Positions 1 through 8,035 of a DNA stretch of 64,000 bases are shown here, piece after piece. The DNA comes from Chryseobacterium ureilyticum (GTDB lineage: Bacteria > Bacteroidota > Bacteroidia > Flavobacteriales > Weeksellaceae). The DNA lies in assembly GCF_900156735.1 (NCBI RefSeq), contig NZ_FTOL01000002.1, positions 124,001-188,000 on the forward strand, in the 5' to 3' direction. A program made the translations under genes and the position numbers. Within the stretch, counting starts at the first letter, position 1. The number at the start of each line of letters is the position of its first letter. The notes below the pieces were generated by a model, which ran no database searches, was not told where the DNA came from, and saw only the letters and a list, made by a program, of their open reading frames with translations.

Positions 1-274
1 TCACCAAAGATCCCAGCTGAATTCTTTCTGTAGAGTTATTCAGTACTTTTGCCATGTTTCTTTTCAGATCATTCAAAGCACCAAGCTGTCGCTGCATCTG
101 ATAGATTTCTTCCTGCATTTCTTCTCTCATGCTGTCGTACTTTGGTGTCTTTTTAATATCACGACTGGCTTCCAGAGTAAATTCAATAAAATTTTTAAGC
201 TTCTCAATTTTCTCTGCAATGGTAGTTTTTACAAAGTCTCTGATATCACTTTTTTCAAATACAATCTTCTCCAT
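1..274 (-). CDS. GreA/GreB-like coiled-coil protein (3' end outside window)
   Basis: The reading frame starts at the ATG complementary to 272-274 and stays open to the left edge, so only about 91 N-terminal residues are visible. They are highly charged, rich in Lys, Glu and Gln, and look like a long helical hairpin (for example REEMQEEIYQMQRQLG). This resembles the N-terminal coiled coil of GreA/GreB-type transcript-cleavage factors, and similar flavobacterial proteins are often misnamed 3-oxoacyl-ACP synthase. The resemblance is by pattern only. The C-terminal FKBP-like domain, which would decide the assignment, is not in the window. It diverges from the DUF805 gene at 350. Confidence 0.55.
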   Translation of the reverse strand, partial: MEKIVFEKSDIRDFVKTTIAEKIEKLKNFIEFTLEASRDIKKTPKYDSMREEMQEEIYQMQRQLGALNDLKRNMAKVLNNSTERIQLGSLV

Positions 275-349
275 AAATCGATTCTTTATATAAAGATAAT
301 ATTTTTTAAAATAATAATTATACTTTCGTGTTTCTATAAAAACTAATTA

Positions 350-796
350 ATGATTCATAGAATTCTAAATCAATTCTCCCGCAAAGGCAGAATCACCAGA
401 GGAGAATATATTATTTCATTTATGATATTTGTGGCAATCTGCTATCCTTTATCCTGGATTGACAAAAATTATGATTTACCCGTAGGAATTAAGGAACCGC
501 TTAAATTATTATCCCTTCCCATACTTGCTTTTATTTTACTAAGAGGAGCAAGAAGATGTCATGACAGAGGTAATAGCGGATTATATCAGTTTATCCCCGG
601 CTATTTTTTCTTTATGATTTTAGGAGAAAGTGATTATGGGATCAATAAATACGGTCCGAATCCAAAGGGAAAAGGCAATGATACCATTAATACCACTACA
701 GATAATTTTCAGAATGCTTTAATCAGTAATCTGATGCATGATCATCATTGCAATCATTGTAAACATCACCACTGTAATTGTAAACATAAAAGATAA
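350..796 (+). CDS. DUF805 family membrane protein with His/Cys-rich tail
   Basis: 148 residues. The N-terminus has the DUF805 opening (FSRKGRITRGEY, 9-20), two hydrophobic segments at about 20-36 and 52-66, the conserved RRCHDRGNSG turn (68-77), a third hydrophobic segment (80-92) and the closing GINKYGPNPKGKG motif. Family function is unknown; members are small inner-membrane proteins. What is odd is the last 19 residues (130-148), of which 8 are His and 4 are Cys. This looks like a metal-binding tail added to an otherwise ordinary DUF805 protein. The ATG at 350 follows a TACTTTCG box (321-328), one mismatch from the Bacteroidetes -7 consensus. A strong bidirectional terminator follows. Confidence 0.8.
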   Translation: MIHRILNQFSRKGRITRGEYIISFMIFVAICYPLSWIDKNYDLPVGIKEPLKLLSLPILAFILLRGARRCHDRGNSGLYQFIPGYFFFMILGESDYGINKYGPNPKGKGNDTINTTTDNFQNALISNLMHDHHCNHCKHHHCNCKHKR

Positions 797-810
797 AATC
801 TACGAAATAA

Positions 811-840
811 AAAAGCCTTGTAACGTTCTACAAGGCTTTT
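811..840. terminator. bidirectional intrinsic terminator
   Basis: Perfect 12-bp inverted repeat AAAAGCCTTGTA / TACAAGGCTTTT with a 6-nt loop, A-rich before and T-rich after, between the convergent DUF805 and SRPBCC genes. Confidence 0.85.
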
Positions 841-844
841 CATT

Positions 845-1375
845 TTATTTTTCCGATAATTTCTTCAGGTCTTCAAGTCCCTGATTGAACATTTTATTCA
901 TATTCATATCCATCATAGGTTTCATAGGTTTCATCATTGTATTCATTTCATTATCAAATATCCAGGTTACTTTTGTACCATTTCCATTAGGTGTTAGCAC
1001 GAAAGCAATTTTCGCATCTCCTTCAAATGGCTTGATGAAATGAAGTTTCGCACCCAGTTTTTCATTCGGAATGATATCTGTAACCGTCTGCTCACCTTCG
1101 CCCACTTTTTCATTTCCTTTCCACTTGTAAGTGTCACCTACCTGCCCGCTTGTTCCAGAATACGTAATCTGAATATTAGGGTCACCTTTAGCAAAAGGAT
1201 TCCATGCGTTTATTCCTTTATTGGAGCCTATATATTGCCATACTTTTTCTTTTGAAGCATTGATGACAATAGATTTTTCATAATGATAATCTTTACTGAA
1301 AGCCAACATGGCAATTACAGCATATACAATAACCAGCAAAATGATGATGCCGATAAATTTTAAGAGTGTTTTCAT
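845..1375 (-). CDS. SRPBCC (START-like) family protein with N-terminal membrane anchor
   Basis: 176 residues. Residues 4-26 form one hydrophobic helix, followed by a SRPBCC/polyketide-cyclase fold: an opening strand (YHYEKSIVINASKEKVW), the NAWNPF helix region and a closing long C-terminal helix. Such proteins bind hydrophobic ligands in a deep cavity, and the ligand cannot be predicted here. The C-terminal helix is unusually Met-rich (MNTMMKPMKPMMDMNMNKM). It is monocistronic and convergent with DUF805. The membrane anchor suggests it faces the periplasm. Confidence 0.75.
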   Translation of the reverse strand: MKTLLKFIGIIILLVIVYAVIAMLAFSKDYHYEKSIVINASKEKVWQYIGSNKGINAWNPFAKGDPNIQITYSGTSGQVGDTYKWKGNEKVGEGEQTVTDIIPNEKLGAKLHFIKPFEGDAKIAFVLTPNGNGTKVTWIFDNEMNTMMKPMKPMMDMNMNKMFNQGLEDLKKLSEK

Positions 1376-1492
1376 AGTCTATTTATTTAAGGTTATTTAT
1401 TTTAAATGAATCTAAGATTTGTTTTTCAAAATTAAATATTCCCACATCACTCCCTCTTTCCATATGACAAGATTATTTAAAGTTAAGGCATT

Positions 1493-1526
1493 TTTGTCAT
1501 AATTCAGTTTCCGGGCATTATTTTTG
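1493..1526 (+). promoter_or_regulatory. promoter of the M3 peptidase gene
   Basis: TTTG at 1493-1496, a 22-nt spacer, then TATTTTTG at 1519-1526, matching the Bacteroidetes -33/-7 consensus. The start codon lies 61 nt downstream. Confidence 0.6.
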
Positions 1527-1587
1527 TGCATTTCAACCGGGATTCCCCGATGAATCCTTACATTTACGTTTAACTAAAAATCGAAAA

Positions 1588-3606
1588 ATGAATATTTTAA
1601 CAGAAAAATTTAACACTCCATATCACTCAGCACCATTCGGTGACATCAAAAATGAAGATTATCTTCCGGCATTTAAGGAATTGATCCAGAAATCAGAAGA
1701 GGAAATCAATGCTATTGTTGACAATTCTGATGCTCCTACTTTTGAAAATGTTATCGAAGCTCTTGCCTATTCCGGTGAACAATTAGACGTGGTTTCCAAT
1801 ATTTTTTTCAATTTAAATTCTGCAGAAACCAGTGATGAACTTCAACAGATCGCTCAGGAAGTTTCTCCTATTTTAACAGAATATTCTTCAAAAATATCTC
1901 AAAACGAAGCTCTTTTCAACAAAATCAAAAAGGTATATGATGAAAAGGAAAAATATAACCTTAATGAAGAGCAGGAAATGCTTTTGAATGAAACCTACAA
2001 AGGTTTTGTAAGAAGTGGTGCTTTATTAAATGAAGAAGACAAGGAAAAATTAAAGAAAATCAGTATGGATCTTTCTTTAAAATCTCTACAGTTCGGACAA
2101 AATGTACTGGCTTCTACGAATGCTTATTTCAAACACATTACGGATAAGGAACAATTGGCAGGAATTCCGGAAGCAATCATTGAACAGTATGCAGAGGAAG
2201 CAAAAGAAAGAAATCTTGAGGGCTGGGTTGTTACGTTACAGTATCCAAGCTATATTCCTTTCATGACGTATGCCGAAAATCGTGAGCTTAGAAAGGAACT
2301 TGCGCTGGCAAATGGCAAAAAATCTTTTGATGGCGGAGAGTATGATAACCAAAACCTGATCAAAGAACTTCTTACTTTAAAACAGCAGAAAGCTGAACTT
2401 TTAGGATATAAAGATTATGCAGATTTTGTGTTGGAAGAAAGAATGGCAAAATCTCCAGTAAAGGTTTTTGACTTTTTAAATGAACTTTTAACCAAAGCAA
2501 AACCATACGCTGATAAAGAAATTGAAGAATTGAAATCTTTGGCAAAAGCTGATGGTATTGATGAAATGCAAGGCTACGACCACGCTTTTTATGCTGAAAA
2601 ACTTCGTAAGGAGAAATATGATTTTAATGATGAGGAGTTAAAACCTTACTTCCCATTGAATCAGGTTCAGGATGCTGTTTTTGGATTGGCTGGAAAACTA
2701 TTTGATTTAACTTTTGAGGAAAGAAATGATATTCCAAAGTACCATGAAGATGTAAAAGTGTATGAAGTAAAAGAAAATGGAGATTATAAATCACTTCTGT
2801 ATGTTGACTATTTCCCTAGAAAAGGAAAAAGAGCCGGCGCATGGATGACCAGTTATAAAAACCAATATCAGCAGAATGGAGAAAACTCCCGTCCACATAT
2901 TTCTATTGTTTGTAATTTCAGTAAACCTACAAAAGATACGCCTAGTTTACTGACATTCCAGGAGGTAACGACTTTATTCCATGAATTTGGTCACGCACTT
3001 CACGGAATGATGGCAAATACTCAATACCCTACTCTTTCAGGAACTTCTGTAAAATGGGACTTTGTGGAACTTCCGTCACAGTTTTTGGAAAATTTCTGCT
3101 ATGAGCCTGAATTCTTAAAAACGTTTGCAAAACATTATAAAACAGGAGAAGTTCTTCCAGATGAAAAAATAGAAAAAATAGAACAGTCTAAAAACTTCAT
3201 GGAAGGCTATCAGACTTTAAGACAGCTTGGTTTTGGATTACTGGATATGAATTATCATACCAAAGTCAACGAGCTGGAACATGAAAGTGTAAAAGAATTT
3301 GAAGATAAATACACCAAAGCCATAGCGCTTTATCCTTCCAACCCTGAAACAGCGATGAGCCCAAGCTTTTCACATATTTTCCAGGGCGGATATTCTGCAG
3401 GATATTATTCTTACAAATGGGCAGAAGTATTGGATGCTGATGCATTCCAGTATTTTAAGGAAAATGGAATCTTCAATCCTGAAATTGCAGCAAAATATAA
3501 AATTCTTCTTTCTTCAGGAGGCACAAAAGATCCTATGGAGCTGTATAAAGCCTTTAGAGGAAGCGAACCTAAAGTGGAAAGCTTGTTGAAGAGGGCATTT
3601 GGATAA
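1588..3606 (+). CDS. dcp: M3 family oligopeptidase (Dcp/OpdA-like)
   Basis: 672 residues, full length for the family. The zinc site is intact: HEFGH at 465-469 (ligands His465 and His469, catalytic Glu466) and Glu494 in FVELPSQ, 25 residues after the second His, as in thermolysin-like M3 enzymes. There is no signal peptide, so it is probably a cytoplasmic enzyme trimming short peptides from protein turnover. Whether it is a dipeptidyl carboxypeptidase (Dcp) or oligopeptidase A cannot be told from sequence alone. It is monocistronic, with its own promoter and terminator. Confidence 0.92.
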   Translation: MNILTEKFNTPYHSAPFGDIKNEDYLPAFKELIQKSEEEINAIVDNSDAPTFENVIEALAYSGEQLDVVSNIFFNLNSAETSDELQQIAQEVSPILTEYSSKISQNEALFNKIKKVYDEKEKYNLNEEQEMLLNETYKGFVRSGALLNEEDKEKLKKISMDLSLKSLQFGQNVLASTNAYFKHITDKEQLAGIPEAIIEQYAEEAKERNLEGWVVTLQYPSYIPFMTYAENRELRKELALANGKKSFDGGEYDNQNLIKELLTLKQQKAELLGYKDYADFVLEERMAKSPVKVFDFLNELLTKAKPYADKEIEELKSLAKADGIDEMQGYDHAFYAEKLRKEKYDFNDEELKPYFPLNQVQDAVFGLAGKLFDLTFEERNDIPKYHEDVKVYEVKENGDYKSLLYVDYFPRKGKRAGAWMTSYKNQYQQNGENSRPHISIVCNFSKPTKDTPSLLTFQEVTTLFHEFGHALHGMMANTQYPTLSGTSVKWDFVELPSQFLENFCYEPEFLKTFAKHYKTGEVLPDEKIEKIEQSKNFMEGYQTLRQLGFGLLDMNYHTKVNELEHESVKEFEDKYTKAIALYPSNPETAMSPSFSHIFQGGYSAGYYSYKWAEVLDADAFQYFKENGIFNPEIAAKYKILLSSGGTKDPMELYKAFRGSEPKVESLLKRAFG

Positions 3607-3618
3607 AAAATAATATTG

Positions 3619-3655
3619 AAAACCATTAAGACTTATTAAAGCTTAATGGTTTTTT
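3619..3655 (+). terminator. intrinsic terminator built from an AACCATTAAG repeat
   Basis: 12-bp stem AAAACCATTAAG / CTTAATGGTTTT with an 11-nt loop and a T run, directly after the M3 peptidase. The same AACCATTAAG...CTTAATGGTT pair recurs at 17601-17680. Confidence 0.75.
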
Positions 3656-3825
3656 AATTTAATACAGAATCAATAGAACTAATTTGCCTAAGCATGAAGT
3701 ATTGAATTCGGATTACTCTTTCAGAATTGATGACAAAAAAAGCTTTAGTTGAATTTTGAAATAATGGGTCAATATTAATTTTCTTTATTATATATTTTTT
3801 ATAGTTTCGCATCATAAAAACAATT

Positions 3826-5112
3826 ATGAAAACGGTACTATTTTTATTACTTTTTATTTCGAATTTCGTCTATTCACAAATTACAATCAGAAACGAAAGC
3901 TTAGTTGAAAAGCCCTATTATAAACCAAAATCTTTTGACAGTTTATCAAATATTCGGGAGCAAAAAAGATTTATCGATTATAAGCAATATTTAGGGTATA
4001 AACTCTATTTAAAACCAAAATCAACTAAATTCACACCGTCTCAAACAGATAAAAAATTTATTGATTATTTAACAACTGACAAAGAAAAGTCATTGAAAAA
4101 ACCCGGAAAAATTCCTTTCAATGATATCATAATATACAAAGCTTTTAATGGTGGAAAAGGGCTTTCAGGAGCTGCAAAAGATCAGTATGAGAGGGCTCTC
4201 AAACAATATGAAGATCTTGATAAATTAAATACCAATATTTATTTGCCGGAATTCACTTCTGTAAAAACAGATCCTACTGATGGAGTAATCTATGGATATG
4301 CAGCTACAAAACAATCTGAAGTAGAATCAAAGTATTTTACGATACTCGAAATAGAAGGAAGAGATAAATATTCCCAAGACAAGAAATTCAAAAAACTGGA
4401 AGATCTTCCATCAGATTTATCTACCCAAACTGCTGAATTAAGAATCAAGCTGAAAAAAGATCAAACGAATGACACCCTTTACTGGAATGTAAATGAGGCT
4501 AGAAACTTTGGAAACTATCCTTTCATTCTTGTTCCTTACTTTGAAAAAGCAAAAAAGGATTTTGTTGGTCAAAATTTAGTGGCTACAAAAAGTCTTTCTA
4601 ATTTGGTCAATAGCAAGACAGGAGATATTGTCAATATCGAGCAAAATCAAAAATGGTTTTGTGAAGATTTGAGTTTAACCGACACCAATAAAGCTAAATA
4701 TTTAAAACCTCTTTATTACCTCACGAATCAAAATAATACGATTGTTTTAGATATAGATCAACTACGCAGCTCTTTCATTACTGAAGTACAATACGATAAA
4801 ATTCAGGAGGAGAAAAAATTAGCAGAAGCAGAAAAGATAAAGCAGGAAAAAGCAGATGAGAAAAAACGTATTGCGGAAGAGAAAAAAAACAGACAATTGT
4901 ATATCAATAAGTATGGCGCAAAACTCGGAAGTTTAATTGCTGACAATAAAGTTGCCATAGGAATGAATATGGAAATGTGCAGACTTGCATGGGGAGAACC
5001 TTTGGATATCAACAGAATCACAATGAAAGGCTACGCCCATGAACAATGGGTTTATGGTTTTGGAACCTATCTGTATTTCAATAATGGAGTTTTATCTACA
5101 ATACAGGATTAA
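3826..5112 (+). CDS. secreted protein of unknown function with C-terminal BamE-like segment
   Basis: 428 residues with a signal peptide (MKTVLFLLLFISNFVYSQ). I do not recognise the central part. Residues about 325-360 are a charged coiled coil of Lys/Glu/Ala. The last 55 residues (IGMNMEMCRLAWGEP ... QWVYGFGTYLYFNNGVL) resemble the C-terminal piece that several Bacteroidetes surface proteins share with SmpA/BamE-type beta folds. It is likely periplasmic or outer-membrane-associated. A TAGTTTCG box at 3802-3809 could be its -7 element. Confidence 0.7.
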   Translation: MKTVLFLLLFISNFVYSQITIRNESLVEKPYYKPKSFDSLSNIREQKRFIDYKQYLGYKLYLKPKSTKFTPSQTDKKFIDYLTTDKEKSLKKPGKIPFNDIIIYKAFNGGKGLSGAAKDQYERALKQYEDLDKLNTNIYLPEFTSVKTDPTDGVIYGYAATKQSEVESKYFTILEIEGRDKYSQDKKFKKLEDLPSDLSTQTAELRIKLKKDQTNDTLYWNVNEARNFGNYPFILVPYFEKAKKDFVGQNLVATKSLSNLVNSKTGDIVNIEQNQKWFCEDLSLTDTNKAKYLKPLYYLTNQNNTIVLDIDQLRSSFITEVQYDKIQEEKKLAEAEKIKQEKADEKKRIAEEKKNRQLYINKYGAKLGSLIADNKVAIGMNMEMCRLAWGEPLDINRITMKGYAHEQWVYGFGTYLYFNNGVLSTIQD

Positions 5113-5231
5113 AAAACCTCTAAGTTATCCCAGTTTTACATAAAATTTTCATCAATATTCTGGATGCACTGGAAACCACTACTGAAGAAAGGAGATTATA
5201 AGGAAGAAAAATAATTCAGTAATTTTAAATC

Positions 5232-5621
5232 ATGAACATGAATGCGATAACAAAAAGACTAGAAAATGTAAAAAAACTCCAAGCTAAAAGATGGGAAAAT
5301 GAAGACCATTGGGATGACATCAATGATCTTTTAATCAAAGAACTGGATGAAATTCTATTGCTTGAACCCAACAATACTTCTGCACTTACCAATATAGGTG
5401 CAATTTATTCCGATATGGGCGAAAATGAGAAAGCTTTGGATTATTTAAAAATGGCTTTAAATTTAGGTTCTGAGGATAAAAATCTTTTTGTAAACCTTAC
5501 TATTGTGATGATTTATATGGAGAAACATCAGTCAGAATATTTAGAGTATCTTGAAGATGTTGAAGAAAAAGTGGAGAATCCTCTTACCTTTAAAGCGCAT
5601 TTCGAACCACAGTCCCGTTAA
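5232..5621 (+). CDS. small TPR-repeat protein
   Basis: 129 residues. One and a half tetratricopeptide-like helical repeats are visible around residues 35-85 (LEPNNTSALTNIGAIYSDMG followed by ENEKALDYLKMALNLGS). TPR proteins mediate protein contacts; no partner is evident. It lies 27 nt before another small gene on the same strand, probably co-transcribed. Cytoplasmic by sequence. Confidence 0.65.
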   Translation: MNMNAITKRLENVKKLQAKRWENEDHWDDINDLLIKELDEILLLEPNNTSALTNIGAIYSDMGENEKALDYLKMALNLGSEDKNLFVNLTIVMIYMEKHQSEYLEYLEDVEEKVENPLTFKAHFEPQSR

Positions 5622-5648
5622 GAGTTTTAGATAAGATCTTTTTACATA

Positions 5649-6068
5649 ATGAAAGAAAAAATAAATAAATTGGAAGCAGCTTTTAATGAATCGCTAAAAG
5701 CTGCTCTTCACAATATTGATTCGGAAAAGATTGATGAAATCCTGGATAACAGAGATTCTTCAACATTTTCAGATACATGGATGAAAGCTTACCATGTCAT
5801 TGAAGAAAAAGTAACGGATGATGAAACAGAAGATACAATAACCCAAATCCGAAAGGAAATTTTTGTGTCTATTTTTAAACTTACCGGATCATCTGAACTC
5901 TCTTCTTATATTTCTGATGATTTTGGATTAATCAGTTCTTATTATATTCACGATATTGAAAACAGTTGGGTTTCCGACTTACTTTTCACGTATCTTAATC
6001 ATCAGATTCCACAGGGAAATTTGTTGAAAACAGATAAAACGATCAAAGAAGTGGTTGAAAACAAATAA
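5649..6068 (+). CDS. hypothetical protein, acidic and helical
   Basis: 139 residues, no recognised domain, no signal peptide and no membrane segment. It is predicted mostly helical and acidic. Coding is supported by its position 27 nt behind the TPR gene on the same strand and codon use like its neighbours. The length and pairing with a TPR protein would fit a small cytoplasmic accessory protein, but no function can be assigned. Confidence 0.6.
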   Translation: MKEKINKLEAAFNESLKAALHNIDSEKIDEILDNRDSSTFSDTWMKAYHVIEEKVTDDETEDTITQIRKEIFVSIFKLTGSSELSSYISDDFGLISSYYIHDIENSWVSDLLFTYLNHQIPQGNLLKTDKTIKEVVENK

Positions 6069-6192
6069 AATGGAGATCAGCAAAACTGGAGAATAATTTC
6101 TACAGATATATCCCAGTGGCAGAACACATTCTGTTGAACCGGGAAGACTTAGATTCAAGCCCTTTTATCAGACCAACAAAACGAAATAACAC

Positions 6193-6870
6193 ATGAAAAA
6201 AACTTTTCTTTACTGCATTCCTTTCATGTTTCTGCTGAGTTGTAAAAAGGAAAAGAAAAATTCTCCAGAAATCACCCAAACTGAAAAGACCGACTCTCTG
6301 ATTGCTACAAGAATTGATTCTGCAAAAATTCCGGCAACAATACAGTATAAAGGAAATTTTAGAGATGGGTTCCGATGGAAAGATAAAACAGGCGAATATA
6401 TTGTCATTACTTCCGAGACGGGAATTTACAGAAATGAAAATCTTCCACATGAATTTGATGACAGTGGTGACGCTGAGATTTTTGCCCATTGTTATTCATT
6501 GCAAAACAATCAACAGGTATGGAAAGTTTACGATTACATTAAAGACTGTCCGGTAGATATCGTGGCTGAATTTGTAAAAAACACTTTAAGCATAACCGAT
6601 CTGGATCACAACGGAATTGCTGAAGTCTGGATGATGTACAAAACTGTTTGTCATGGTGATGTAAGCCCCTCAGATATGAAGATCATTATGTATGAAGGCA
6701 ATAAAAAATTTGCTATGCGTGGAGAATCAAGAATTCAGTATGGAATCAATGACAATAATGAACCTATGTTTGAAGGAGGTGCCTTTACTTTTGATAAAGC
6801 ATTTAAAGAAGGTCCGAAAGTATTTAGAGAATATGCTGAAAAATTATGGAATAAACACATTCAGAATTAA
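6193..6870 (+). CDS. lipoprotein resembling the M949_RS01915 surface-polysaccharide family
   Basis: 225 residues with a type II signal peptide: hydrophobic stretch ending LLSC, lipidated Cys17, then a Lys/Glu-rich linker. The mature part contains GEYIVITSETGIY and LDHNGIAEVWMMYKTVCHGDVSPSD, which I recognise as typical of a Bacteroidetes lipoprotein family named after a Riemerella locus linked to surface polysaccharide. The DxDxNG-like LDHNGIAE loop resembles a calcium-binding turn. The role in polysaccharide synthesis is by family name only. Monocistronic as far as visible. Confidence 0.7.
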   Translation: MKKTFLYCIPFMFLLSCKKEKKNSPEITQTEKTDSLIATRIDSAKIPATIQYKGNFRDGFRWKDKTGEYIVITSETGIYRNENLPHEFDDSGDAEIFAHCYSLQNNQQVWKVYDYIKDCPVDIVAEFVKNTLSITDLDHNGIAEVWMMYKTVCHGDVSPSDMKIIMYEGNKKFAMRGESRIQYGINDNNEPMFEGGAFTFDKAFKEGPKVFREYAEKLWNKHIQN

Positions 6871-6906
6871 TTATCAGACAATTACTTTCATTATATTGAA
6901 AATCAA

Positions 6907-6914
6907 TATATTTG
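6907..6914 (+). promoter_or_regulatory. -7 promoter element before YqaE
   Basis: Perfect TATATTTG (TAnnTTTG) 30 nt upstream of the YqaE/Pmp3 start codon. Confidence 0.5.
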
Positions 6915-6944
6915 TTTAACTATATAACCTTAAAAGTATAAATC

Positions 6945-7145
6945 ATGTTTTTAGCTATTGTACTTCCCTTCTTATCCTTTATTGTCCGTGGAAAAGTTCT
7001 TACCGGAATTATTTGCTTTATTCTCCAAATCACATTAATCGGATGGCTTCCTGCTGCAATCTGGGCTGCAATGTCTCTGAATAATGAAAGAGCCAATGAA
7101 CGAAACCAGGAATTAATTCGTGCAGTGCGAGAAAGTCAAAAATAA
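6945..7145 (+). CDS. YqaE/Pmp3 family small membrane protein
   Basis: 66 residues. Two hydrophobic segments (about 2-13 and 17-44) are separated by a short RGK turn and followed by a charged tail. The pattern LPFLSFIVRGK ... GWLPAAIWAAMSL matches the Pmp3/YqaE family (PF01679), small inner-membrane proteins linked to salt and cold stress and to membrane potential. The cytoplasmic tail NNERANERNQELIRAVRES is typical of the bacterial variants. It has its own promoter and terminator. Confidence 0.8.
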   Translation: MFLAIVLPFLSFIVRGKVLTGIICFILQITLIGWLPAAIWAAMSLNNERANERNQELIRAVRESQK

Positions 7146-7169
7146 AACAATTTTACCCTTATAATTTAT

Positions 7170-7203
7170 AATCCTTTATTCTTTAAAGGATTTTTGTTTT
7201 TTT
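7170..7203 (+). terminator. intrinsic terminator after YqaE
   Basis: 9-bp stem AATCCTTTA / TAAAGGATT with a 5-nt loop, followed by a T-rich tract. Confidence 0.75.
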
Positions 7204-7262
7204 AAAGCTTAAAAACTATTCGGTTAATAATCATAATTTTATCATAACAAATCCTATTTCCA

Positions 7263-7994
7263 ATGAAAGAAAATAAATACGACAATCAGTCATTTTTTGA
7301 CCAATACAAGAAAATGTTACGTTCCCAATTGGGATTGGAAGGTGCCGGAGAATGGCATGCTCTGAAAAATATGTTACCGGATTTTAAAGATAAAAATGTT
7401 CTGGATCTTGGCTGTGGATTTGGGTGGCATTGTCGATACGCTATAGAAAACGGAGCAAAATCTGTAGTTGGAATTGATCTTTCAGAAAAAATGCTGGCAA
7501 AAGCTCAGGAAATTAATAATCTGAGAGGAATTCAATATGAAAGAAAAGCTTTGGAAGATGTAAACTATCCTGCCGAACAGTTTGATATTGTCCTAAGTTC
7601 ACTTACCCTTCATTATGTAGAATCGTTTGATGCTATTGCAAAAAATATCTATCAATGGCTAGCTGTTGGTGGACATTTTGTATTTTCTGTGGAACATCCT
7701 GTTTTTACAGCGGAAGGAAGCCAGGACTGGGTATATGATCAATCCGGAGAAAAAACCTGCTGGCCCGTCGACAGGTATTTCATTGAAGGAAAAAGAAATA
7801 CCACATTCTTAGGAGAAAACGTTATCAAATATCACAGAACTTTAACTTCCTATCTGAATACCCTATTAAAAAATGGTTTTAAAATAAAAGAAATCATTGA
7901 ACCTGAACCAAGTCAGGAAATGCTAAAAGAAATCCCAGAAATGAAAGAAGAACTGCGCAGACCAATGATGCTGTTGATCTCTGTAGAAAAATAA
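7263..7994 (+). CDS. class I SAM-dependent methyltransferase
   Basis: 243 residues. Motif I VLDLGCGFG (46-54) binds the methionine part of S-adenosylmethionine, and Asp72 in GIDLSEKML is the acidic residue for the ribose. The post-motif strand FDIVLSSLTLHYV and a later YLNTLLKNGFKIKEIIEP strand-helix complete the Rossmann-like fold. The substrate is not predictable; the acceptor family resembles small-molecule methyltransferases (UbiE/BioC-like). Monocistronic; convergent with the MFS gene. Confidence 0.85.
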   Translation: MKENKYDNQSFFDQYKKMLRSQLGLEGAGEWHALKNMLPDFKDKNVLDLGCGFGWHCRYAIENGAKSVVGIDLSEKMLAKAQEINNLRGIQYERKALEDVNYPAEQFDIVLSSLTLHYVESFDAIAKNIYQWLAVGGHFVFSVEHPVFTAEGSQDWVYDQSGEKTCWPVDRYFIEGKRNTTFLGENVIKYHRTLTSYLNTLLKNGFKIKEIIEPEPSQEMLKEIPEMKEELRRPMMLLISVEK

Positions 7995-8035
7995 TTCAAC
8001 CATATTTTTAACTGTAACCATTAAATTCAAATTTA

